Origin: an uncultured Clostridia bacterium | GTDB lineage: Bacteria; Bacillota; Clostridia; Lachnospirales; Anaerotignaceae | NCBI GenBank assembly: GCA_910583755.1 | Contig: CAJTZO010000028.1 | Location: forward strand, 1-29,345 | DNA length: 29,345 bases | Direction: 5' to 3' | Part shown: in pieces, positions 23,672 to 29,345 of the stretch | How positions within the stretch are numbered: the first letter of the stretch is position 1 | Layout of the letters: the number at the start of each line of letters is the position of its first letter | Program-made: the position numbers and the translations under genes | The notes under the pieces: generated by a model | The model's input: the letters and a program-made list of their open reading frames with translations, nothing else | What the model was told of the DNA's origin: nothing | Databases searched by the model: none

Positions 23672-25747
23672 TTATTGTGGTATGCCTTGTTCCTCTCTTG
23701 CTTTTCGTATTTCTTCCTGCAACTGTTGCACCATTTTTATTTTTTCTTGCACTTCAGCCACTTTATCCATATCATTAATACCCTGATATAACGCCTGTGA
23801 CTGCAAATAAAACTCTTTTGCTTTATCATATTGTTGTAATTTCAATGCCTCGTCACCTCTTGCCTCAATCACACCAATATTCATTTTTTGCTCTGCAATA
23901 TCATTTTCTTTTTGTTTTACTTGTGCCACTGATATTTTTTCTATTATCTCAGCCATTTTATCTGTATTTTTCACTTGACTGTAAATATCTTTTGCTTTTT
24001 TATATTCTTCTATTGCCTCTGCAAATTTATTTTCCAATAAAAAATTATCGCCATTTAATACATAAGCGTCGCCCTCTGCTGTTTTAATATCATTTTGCTG
24101 TTGTTTTGCTGTGGCATCTGCATCAATTATTTTTTTCTGTACTAATGACGCTTTTTCTATTACACCAGCATCTTTATACATCTGCATAGCTTGTTTATAA
24201 TACTGTTTTGCCGTTTCTGTATTGCCTTCCGCAAGCAAAGCGTCAGCCTCTAATTCTATTGCTGCTCCATCTGTTTCTATCTGTTGTTTGAGTGCCTCCT
24301 CTTGTTCTTGCTGTTGTTGTTTTGCTTTTTCTTCTTCTGCCTGCTGTTGTTCTATTTGTTGTTTCATTTCTTCTGTCATTTTAGACTGCATTTCTTTTAT
24401 TTTTAAATTGATGTCGTTCATTGCTGTATTATCGCCATTTTCTGCTGCAATCTGTTTCGCCTCAGCATAATTTTGTGCTGCTGCAATATAATCTGCTAAT
24501 TCTGCCTGAGCGTCAGCCAAATCAATCAAAGAGCTAATATATTTTGCATCTTGACAAAAATCCTGTTTTTGTTTAATGCTATCCTTGTCCAGCAAATCAT
24601 AAAAATCCATATTATTTTTTGCTTCTTTTAATGCCTTGTTGTAACTTTTTTGCGCATTTTCATAGTCTTGACTGCTGTATGCTTCTTCACCATCTGTCAA
24701 ATATTCTGCTGTTTTTTGTTTAACTTCCAGTCTTTCTTTTATTGCTGTGTTTTGTTTTCCTTTTTTACCTGTTTTCTTTTTGAGTTCCTCTCCTTGTTGT
24801 ACAGCACTTTCATATTCTCTCAATGCCCTGTCAAAATCTTCTTCTGTAATATAGCCGTCGCCTCTTTTTTCTATTTTTTCCACTGTTGCAATGATTTCTT
24901 TTCTCTTTTTTTCTGCTTTCCAGTTTACAAAAGCTGTAATTGCGGTGATTATTAACACTGGTATCAATATCATTATGGCGATTTTGATTATTTTTTGAGT
25001 ATAATTTTTTTCTTGAAATACTTTTCCTATAAATACCGTAGCAATAGTATGATTATTTACCGTATTAGTCTGTTTACTCAAAAATAAATCTTGTAAATCA
25101 TCTATGTAACTTTCAGCATCTTTTGCATCTTCCAATGTGTCAAGCATTTCAACAGTAGTGATTTTTTCCCACAATCCCCATGTTGTCATTAAAAGAATAT
25201 CTTCATTTTGCAATTTTTTCTTTTTAGACACTTTTATTTTGAGATGTCCCTGTTTTCCTAAATATTGTAAAAGATTGCGACTTTCCTCAATACCCTTTTC
25301 GCCATCGTCTACAATTTCCTGTTGCTGTATCATTTCCTGATACAAACTTGTGTCATGGCTTTTTTCTAATATATTACTGCCTCTAAATATATGAAAACGA
25401 CAATTTCCACAAACAGCATAACGTAATTTTGTATAATTGCTCACTACAACCAATATACTTGCTTTTAAATGAAATTTACTGCTCTGCAATTTTAATTGTC
25501 TGTTTGCCTCTTTGATACAACGCTTTATTGTTCTTTTTGATAAAGAAGGCTTTTTTGTAAATTCGCTTATAACGGTATCTACTGCTAATTTTGCACTGCT
25601 TATGGTAGTGTCTTTATCATATCCTTCTGCAATGACCCAACAGGCGACATTGTCCATTTCCACAAAACCGAAATAGTCTTTGTTTTCTGCTCTTGTGCCT
25701 GCTTCTGATATGTATTTTGTAGTAAATTGACTGTTTAAACGTCGCAT
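23672..25747 (-). CDS. Degenerate PP2C-like domain, membrane helix, TPR/coiled-coil tail
   Basis: 691 residues from the ATG at 25745-25747 behind AGGAGG. The frame stays open another 56 codons upstream, but those codons are repeat sequence. Residues 1-240 follow the PP2C order, but the metal-site residues are altered: E-N-K-D at 21-24 where E-N-D is usual, A-E-G at 40-42 for D-G, G-N-C at 114-116 for G-D-S, and T-W-G at 189-191 for S-D-G. It should not be an active phosphatase. A single membrane helix follows (about 253-275). Then come about 400 residues of TPR-like and Gln/Glu/Lys-rich coiled coil (YENAQKSYNKALKEAK, YDKAKEFYLQSQALYQ). The domain may bind phosphoproteins or FHA partners and tether them to the membrane. 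Confidence 0.83.
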   Translation of the reverse strand: MRRLNSQFTTKYISEAGTRAENKDYFGFVEMDNVACWVIAEGYDKDTTISSAKLAVDTVISEFTKKPSLSKRTIKRCIKEANRQLKLQSSKFHLKASILVVVSNYTKLRYAVCGNCRFHIFRGSNILEKSHDTSLYQEMIQQQEIVDDGEKGIEESRNLLQYLGKQGHLKIKVSKKKKLQNEDILLMTTWGLWEKITTVEMLDTLEDAKDAESYIDDLQDLFLSKQTNTVNNHTIATVFIGKVFQEKNYTQKIIKIAIMILIPVLIITAITAFVNWKAEKKRKEIIATVEKIEKRGDGYITEEDFDRALREYESAVQQGEELKKKTGKKGKQNTAIKERLEVKQKTAEYLTDGEEAYSSQDYENAQKSYNKALKEAKNNMDFYDLLDKDSIKQKQDFCQDAKYISSLIDLADAQAELADYIAAAQNYAEAKQIAAENGDNTAMNDINLKIKEMQSKMTEEMKQQIEQQQAEEEKAKQQQQEQEEALKQQIETDGAAIELEADALLAEGNTETAKQYYKQAMQMYKDAGVIEKASLVQKKIIDADATAKQQQNDIKTAEGDAYVLNGDNFLLENKFAEAIEEYKKAKDIYSQVKNTDKMAEIIEKISVAQVKQKENDIAEQKMNIGVIEARGDEALKLQQYDKAKEFYLQSQALYQGINDMDKVAEVQEKIKMVQQLQEEIRKAREEQGIPQ

Positions 25748-25773
25748 AATGTGCCTCCTAAAAATAACTAAGA

Positions 25774-25959
25774 CCTTGAGGCTCTGCCTCAAACTTCGTC
25801 CACTTTCTTGAAAGAAAGGAAGCGAAAGAACTTTACTGCAAAAACTGTTGTTTTTGCTTACAAATATTATTTTAATTCCAGCGAAACATAGTTTCGCATA
25901 AAAGTTTTTTGTCAAACTTTTTAGGGGAAAAGTTTGTGGGTGTGGGTGAAACCCACAAA
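25774..25959. repeat. Composite palindromic repeat, block 4 (modules A and B)
   Basis: Module A at 25774-25858 (GAGGCTCTGCCTC stem, then CTTTCTTGAAAGAAAGGAAG and AAAAACTGTTGTTTTTGC). Module B at 25881-25959 (GCGAAACATAGTTTCGC, TTTTTTGTCAAACTTTTT, then a GTGGGTG...CACCCAC-type stem). It is shorter than block 1, and its stems differ while remaining palindromic. It fills the gap between the two PP2C-like genes. Confidence 0.82.
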
Positions 25960-25963
25960 AAAA

Positions 25964-26590
25964 TCAAATTTCCACAATCACCGCTGTACCATTTTTTTGA
26001 TAGCTATACCCTCTATTTTTAATTCTTTCCATCAACAATACTGCTTTATCATAAGGATGTTTTTTCATAGACAATATTTCTTTGAACTCCAATTCAGAGC
26101 TACCCTTTTCAATACCCTCTGTGCAAAATAACAAAACATCTCTTTTTTTACATTCCAGTGTTCCATATTCCATTCTTTTTTTGACTTCATCATGAATGGG
26201 TATGATTTTTCCTTTTCTGCACAAATACAAACCACAACTACCAACATTTGCCCACACTAATTTTTTGTTTTTTATCATGCCACAAATCACTGCTGTACCT
26301 GCTTTATTGCCTGTAATATTTTTATGAATACTGTAGTCAATATCACCAAAAGAGTGTCTGAAATAATCCAATAAATTTCTATATTTTTCAATATGATGAT
26401 AATTGTATTTGAGTGTTTCCACTGCAATCACAGAGGCAAATCTTCCTGCTGGCAAATCGGTCAAGCCATCTGCAACAACAACAAATAGATTATTTTGATT
26501 TTGTTCTGTGGCAAAATAATCATTTTGCTGTTCGCAATTCCCTAACAACTGTGCATTTCCTATTTTGTAATATTGCGAGAAACAAAACAT
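25964..26590 (-). CDS. PP2C-family phosphatase-like protein with altered metal ligands
   Basis: 208 residues, soluble. The start ATG overlaps the stop of the FHA gene upstream by one base (TAATG), so translation is coupled. PP2C order is clear: QND (22-24), FVVVADGLTDLPAGRFAS (36-53, with D41-G42), KAGTAVI (96-102), a 'WANVGSCGLYLCRKG' strand (113-127, D-S replaced by S-C), DVLLFCTEGI (151-160, usual S-D-G read as T-E-G), and a final KNGTAV (199-204, usual D-N-x-T). The first metal site looks intact, but two ligands of the second site are replaced (D to E, D to N/K). Activity is therefore doubtful. It may be a weak phosphatase or a phosphoprotein-binding relative, working with the two FHA proteins beside it. 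Confidence 0.83.
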   Translation of the reverse strand: MFCFSQYYKIGNAQLLGNCEQQNDYFATEQNQNNLFVVVADGLTDLPAGRFASVIAVETLKYNYHHIEKYRNLLDYFRHSFGDIDYSIHKNITGNKAGTAVICGMIKNKKLVWANVGSCGLYLCRKGKIIPIHDEVKKRMEYGTLECKKRDVLLFCTEGIEKGSSELEFKEILSMKKHPYDKAVLLMERIKNRGYSYQKNGTAVIVEI

Positions 26591-27123
26591 TATTCTTTTC
26601 CCTTCTCATCGTCCAATTCGCTCCACTCGAAATTTTCACCGCACAAAGGAATAAATAAAAATTTACTTTTTCCCATTTCTATCACATCATAAGCGGACAA
26701 TTCTTGCGGAGTGTAAACTGCCTCCTCATTCACATACACAAGCCCTTGAGAATCTCCTGGTAATATCAATGTTTTTCTTTTTTTAGGGTCATACACAAAT
26801 ACCGCATGATTTTTTTTAGCAATATGATTGTCGCCCAATATTTGTATATCCATTGTTTCAGAACGTCCTAAAAAGTTTTTTTCTGTCATAATTTTATAAT
26901 CTCGTCCCTTTGACGCACCTTCAATACAAACAAGCCAGCCTGTTACAGGGTCTATGACTTCCAAATCTCCCAAATATGGCGTACTGCTGTCATAGTTTCC
27001 TTCTGGGTCATCTGCAATACTTTTTTGTTTTGTCAATGCAACCGTTTTATTGCAATAAGGGCAGATATTTCCATATCTTCGGGGGCTAAATAAATGCCCC
27101 TCTGGGCATCTCATTAAACTCAT
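26590..27123 (-). CDS. Zinc-ribbon FHA-domain protein
   Basis: 177 residues, ATG behind AAAGGA. The N-terminus is a small zinc-ribbon-like motif (C6..H10 and C21-P-Y-C24). An FHA domain follows (about 63-165): KNFLGRSETMDIQILGDNHI, AKKNHAVFVYD, and a VYVNEEAV strand. The Gly-Arg-Ser turn and the His are kept, but the usual S-x-x-H is K-x-x-H, which may alter phosphothreonine recognition. It is the second FHA protein of the pair, encoded 16 bases after the membrane-anchored one. FHA proteins gather phosphorylated partners. No kinase is seen in the window. Soluble. Confidence 0.85.
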   Translation of the reverse strand: MSLMRCPEGHLFSPRRYGNICPYCNKTVALTKQKSIADDPEGNYDSSTPYLGDLEVIDPVTGWLVCIEGASKGRDYKIMTEKNFLGRSETMDIQILGDNHIAKKNHAVFVYDPKKRKTLILPGDSQGLVYVNEEAVYTPQELSAYDVIEMGKSKFLFIPLCGENFEWSELDDEKGKE

Positions 27124-27139
27124 ATGTCACATTCCTTTC

Positions 27140-27679
27140 TTATCGCACAAATAATTTTGCTTTTGAAATATAAATCACGTCGCCTTCGTCTATTTTGTAT
27201 GAAGTCATAGGCTTCAAACGCAAGGCATACTCTTCTCCTCTTTTTTTGATACCAACACCATTTTTAGAGTTCAAATCTTCTATGTACCAATAACCTTCTG
27301 CATAATTTAATACTGCATGATTAGGTGATATATATTCCGCATAATAGGTATCTGTTAAATCAATATCCACCTCACTATTTGTGGTGCTTTTTCCTATCAA
27401 AAATGATTTTACTCCTTCACAATGCCATTCTTTTTCTTTTTCACCATCTCTTGTAATCAATACAAATTTTTTGATATTACTTTGATATAACACATTTTGC
27501 TGTTGTGTGTTTTTTCTTTCATAATAAAACCATAATAAAAATAATAATATGATTACGGTTGTACCAACTGCTCTAATTGTGATGTCTTGATTGATAAAAT
27601 ATAAAAAATAAATGCAAACTGCTAATAAAAACAATAATACTATTACAATACCATAATATAAAAAATGTTTTTTGCTCAA
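27140..27679 (-). CDS. Membrane-anchored FHA-domain protein
   Basis: 179 residues, TTG start behind AGGTGA. Two membrane helices (about 8-29 and 36-51) form a hairpin that leaves the FHA domain (about 70-178) in the cytoplasm. FHA features: FLIGKSTTNSEVDIDL, SPNHAVLNYAEG (the S-x-x-H motif intact), YIEDLNSKNGVGIKK. The first turn reads G-K-S instead of G-R-S. In type VI secretion, FHA proteins link threonine phosphorylation to assembly at the membrane, and the same job is plausible here. It is in the operon with the J-domain gene, 20 bases before. Confidence 0.87.
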   Translation of the reverse strand: MSKKHFLYYGIVIVLLFLLAVCIYFLYFINQDITIRAVGTTVIILLFLLWFYYERKNTQQQNVLYQSNIKKFVLITRDGEKEKEWHCEGVKSFLIGKSTTNSEVDIDLTDTYYAEYISPNHAVLNYAEGYWYIEDLNSKNGVGIKKRGEEYALRLKPMTSYKIDEGDVIYISKAKLFVR

Positions 27680-27699
27680 TACTTCACCTGCTTTATGAT

Positions 27700-28152
27700 T
27701 TATTTAAAACGTCCCTCTCCAAAAATATGCCTGTATGCATCTTTTGTTTTTATAGGACGTATATTTTCATTGTTATGATTCATATTGACACTTTCCCCAT
27801 TTGGGTCAAATCCAAAAAAATTTTCAAATATACTGCCTGTATTTTGAAAATTCGGTGCAGCAGACTGTGTTCTTTTTCTTCTGCCTGGTCTATCTTCAAA
27901 ATTTGTTTTTTGTTGAAATCCTCTTGTATTTTGTTCTTCTTTTCCAAATAATTTATTGTCATATTCTGCTCTTTTATTTTCATCGCCCAGTATGCCATAT
28001 GCTTCATTTATTTCTTTGAATACTTCTTCTGCTTTGGTATTATTTTTATTGACATCTGGGTGAAATTTTTTTGCTAATTTACGAAACGATTTTTTAATTT
28101 CTTCTTGTGTTGCTGTTCTTTCCACCTGCAAAATTTTGTAATAATCTTTCAT
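27700..28152 (-). CDS. J-domain (DnaJ-type) protein, short
   Basis: 150 residues from the ATG at 28150-28152. An upstream ATG adding five codons would swallow the GAGG site. The J domain (about 1-63) opens MKDYYKILQVERTATQEEI and has the H-P-D motif in KKFHPDVNK and a KRAEYD end. The rest is a low-complexity Gly/Asn/Arg linker with a FENFFGFDPNG motif like the G/F region, then a short basic tail. There is no zinc-finger or C-terminal substrate domain, so it is a specialised J protein. It heads the FHA-PP2C block, and the Hsp70-like ATPase downstream is the obvious partner. The upstream gap (28153-28526) holds repeat block 5 and hairpins. Confidence 0.9.
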   Translation of the reverse strand: MKDYYKILQVERTATQEEIKKSFRKLAKKFHPDVNKNNTKAEEVFKEINEAYGILGDENKRAEYDNKLFGKEEQNTRGFQQKTNFEDRPGRRKRTQSAAPNFQNTGSIFENFFGFDPNGESVNMNHNNENIRPIKTKDAYRHIFGEGRFK

Positions 28153-28229
28153 AACAAACAACCTCATTCCAGCAAATCAATTTTTAAAAAATTTTAATAT
28201 TTTATGGTGTTTTTTATTTAAAATAATTA

Positions 28230-28360
28230 TTGGGCGCTGCCCAGTCTACACTTCGTTCCGGTCGGTTCTAAACGAACGTCCACTGGACGTTCAGAACCCC
28301 GCAAGCTTTTTTGAAAAAAAGCTTGGCAAAAAACTTTAAATCGCCTACGGCGGACAAAAA
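28230..28360. repeat. Composite palindromic repeat, block 5 (variant)
   Basis: It carries TGGGCGCTGCCCA, GAACGTCCACTGGACGTTC, AAGCTTTTTTGAAAAAAAGC TT followed by GGCAAAAAACTTT, and CGCCTACGGCG. Its order and the CTTTTTTGAAAAAAAG core match the inverted orientation of block 2, but the stems are different sequences and still pair. It lies in the gap upstream of the J-domain gene, which otherwise holds only the hairpins at 28426-28505. Confidence 0.75.
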
Positions 28361-28425
28361 TTGACTTCTGTGACTTTATTCAATATTTTGTTTACAATAC
28401 ATTTTAATTATTGTAATATAGAAAT

Positions 28426-28471
28426 GTATGCGGAAAATTTCTACTTTTGCCGGTATTCCTTTTCCGCATAC
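28426..28471. repeat. Perfect 12-bp hairpin downstream of the tube-like gene
   Basis: GTATGCGGAAAA (28426-28437) pairs perfectly with TTTTCCGCATAC (28460-28471), with a 22-base loop. It is directly next to the hairpin at 28475-28505. Neither is followed leftward by a T-run, so they look like structured RNA or a stabiliser rather than a standard terminator. Confidence 0.55.
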
Positions 28472-28474
28472 TCC

Positions 28475-28505
28475 CCCTCAGCCTGCTTTTCAAACAGGCT
28501 GAGGG
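28475..28505 (-). terminator. GC-rich 11-bp hairpin at the 3' end of the tube-like gene
   Basis: CCCTCAGCCTG (28475-28485) pairs with CAGGCTGAGGG (28495-28505) about 20 bases after the stop of the tube-like gene. It is the most stable-looking stem in the window. Leftward it is followed by GGAGTATGCGG and not a T-run, so the role is partial termination or protection of the upstream mRNA, which would suit a subunit needed in many copies. Confidence 0.55.
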
Positions 28506-28526
28506 AATTTCTTATTCTTTAAAAAT

Positions 28527-28952
28527 TTAGAAAGAATAACCACCATCGATTGTTGTGAGTTCAAATTTGTCTTTTTTCTGTCTGATAACCAGTGTAAATT
28601 CACCAATACCTTCTGTGTCACCATATCTTTCCTGGTAATCCACAACAAAAGCATTTGGAAAATGTACTTTTCTGACAATCTGATTTGCAGAAACGATTTC
28701 TACAGTTGCTTTTCTGTAGCTGTCGGAGCTTTCTGCTCTAACAACAGACCATTTTGCAATTTTCATTGTGTCATCTGCTGCATCGCCATCTACTGCTGTC
28801 AATATTCTTCCTGTCAGAATCATTGTGTTTACAACATCTGTAGAACGTGCATTAGAATCGTCTGGTGTGTCTGTGAGGAATTTGCAGGTTTCAATGCTGT
28901 GTTCGTCTAAGCTAATTGTTTCTGCGCCCTCAATTGTTAATCTGATTCCCAT
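28527..28952 (-). CDS. Small beta-rich protein, tail-tube/Hcp-like candidate
   Basis: 141 residues from the ATG at 28950-28952 (AAAGGAG upstream). The frame is open for 19 more codons, but no ribosome binding site supports that start. No signal peptide or membrane helix, largely beta (MGIRLTIEGAET, 'TMILTGRILTAVDGD', RKATVEIVSANQIVRKVHFP, GEFTLVIRQKKDKFELT). I recall close relatives in clostridial genomes with the unhelpful label 'membrane-associated protease 1'. Size, beta content, and position in front of the spike-encoding genes fit a stackable tube subunit of the Hcp / phage tail-tube type, but no sequence motif proves it. The structured 3' region would suit a highly expressed product. 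Confidence 0.6.
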   Translation of the reverse strand: MGIRLTIEGAETISLDEHSIETCKFLTDTPDDSNARSTDVVNTMILTGRILTAVDGDAADDTMKIAKWSVVRAESSDSYRKATVEIVSANQIVRKVHFPNAFVVDYQERYGDTEGIGEFTLVIRQKKDKFELTTIDGGYSF

Positions 28953-28997
28953 AATAAAAAACTCCTTTCCATAAATATAATAATTGAAATGGTATCT

Positions 28998-29023
28998 ATA
29001 TAAACACATAATTGTGTCTATAT
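28998..29023. promoter_or_regulatory. Near-palindrome in the leader of the tube-like gene, possible operator
   Basis: The arms ATATAAACACA and TGTGTCTATAT (28998-29008 and 29013-29023) match at 10 of 11 positions around a 4-base centre. They lie 46 bases ahead of the start codon and just downstream of a weak promoter-like pair (TTTAAA at 29053-29058, TATACT at 29030-29035, 17 apart, minus strand). It could be an operator, or a transcript hairpin. Confidence 0.3.
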
Positions 29024-29082
29024 CATATTAGTATAAAAGTGTTTTTTGATATTTTAAATTTGTTAATCAAATAAACATTAAT

Positions 29083-29127
29083 GGGTGCTAGCACCCAACC
29101 CTTACTCGCTTTTGTAAAAAAGCGAGT
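29083..29127. repeat. Two adjacent palindromes, block 6
   Basis: GGGTGCTAGCACCC (29083-29096, perfect) and ACTCGCTTTTGTAAAAAAGC with its GAGT end (29104-29127, 10-bp stem). The second has the same 'CGCTTTT...AAAAAGCG' form as module C of block 1. It lies between the partial gene at the right edge and the tube-like gene, and could terminate the former. The 205-base gap holds no gene. Confidence 0.6.
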
Positions 29128-29157
29128 CGAAAATTTCACTTTCTTAAAAAAGTCTTA

Positions 29158-29345
29158 TTATATTGCTGCATTCTTATTTAATACAATTTCAAGATTTTTA
29201 CTATTACCATTAAAATTCAAATTAACATTGCAGATGTTGTATTCCTCCTCAATGTCGTAATTCATATCATCGCCTGCTGCCATAATAGAATTGACATAAC
29301 CTGTTTTACCAATCCATCTACTTTTTTGACTCATAGGGTTTGCAC
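29158..29345 (-). CDS. C-terminal 61 residues of an unrecognised gene (right edge)
   Basis: The frame is open from the right edge to the TAA at 29158-29160. The visible part has SRWIGKTGYVNSIMAAGDDM, then an acidic stretch and a beta-like end (NICNVNLNFNGNSKNLEIVL). No family is recognisable from this short tail. It lies on the same strand as the operon and about 205 bases ahead of the tube-like gene, so it may be part of the same system. It could be a sheath, tube or ATPase subunit; the tail alone does not say. Confidence 0.55.
   Translation of the reverse strand, partial: ANPMSQKSRWIGKTGYVNSIMAAGDDMNYDIEEEYNICNVNLNFNGNSKNLEIVLNKNAAI

Noticed and set aside
25748..25915. Longer N-terminus of the PP2C-TM-TPR gene
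   Set aside because: The extra 56 codons are repeat block 4. The AGGAGG site directly before the ATG at 25745-25747 marks the true start.
28527..28952. 'Membrane-associated protease' as the name for the tube-like gene
   Set aside because: There is no membrane segment, signal peptide or protease motif. The protein is small and beta-rich.
1..29345. tRNA or rRNA genes
   Set aside because: I looked for cloverleaf and rRNA motifs on both strands and found none I could support.

Overview
The window is AT-rich, with strong AGGAGG-type ribosome binding sites and occasional TTG starts. This suggests a low-GC Firmicute, most likely a gut-type clostridium (Lachnospirales-like). The placement is inferred from composition and gene families; there is no rRNA or other marker gene here. 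Every gene I accept lies on the minus strand, so the locus reads from right to left.

Right to middle (about 29.3 to 15.3 kb): the 3' end of an unrecognised gene; a 141-residue small beta-rich protein that looks like a tail-tube/Hcp-type subunit, followed by a strongly structured 3' region; then a control-and-assembly block. That block holds a J-domain protein, a membrane-anchored FHA protein, a zinc-ribbon FHA protein, a small PP2C-like protein, a second and more degenerate PP2C-like domain fused to a membrane segment and a long TPR/coiled-coil tail, two conserved proteins of unknown family with overlapping reading frames, a large Hsp70/actin-type ATPase, a 257-residue protein of unknown family, and a secreted/membrane von Willebrand A protein.

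Middle to left (about 15.3 to 1.4 kb): a spike-and-effector block. It holds a 206-residue possible chaperone (DcrB/Eag-like architecture), a VgrG-like spike, a pentapeptide-repeat protein, an Imm11/DUF1629-like protein, a PAAR-like DUF4280 protein, and a giant (2579-residue) fusion of VgrG-like spike, hydrophobic segment, Rhs shell and C-terminal toxin. The toxin carries an HAE...CPSC signature like that of zinc-dependent nucleic-acid deaminases. A TPR protein follows and is the best immunity candidate. Terminator-like hairpins close the operon. The left 1.1 kb belongs to something else, probably a mobile element: a phage/ICE-type sigma-like regulator and the start of a small DUF6870-like gene.

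Taken together this looks like an injection apparatus in a Gram-positive host: spike, tip and tube parts, an Rhs polymorphic toxin, an FHA/PP2C module recalling the threonine-phosphorylation control of type VI secretion, an Hsp70-like/J-protein pair, and three membrane proteins that could anchor it. No sheath, ClpV-type ATPase, TssJLM complex or Ser/Thr kinase is visible. Whether it is contractile, and whether it is a type VI relative at all, therefore depends on sequence to the right of the window.

A second layer is a family of composite intergenic palindromes, in six places and both orientations, whose stems change sequence while keeping their pairing. They occupy most of the larger gaps between operon genes.
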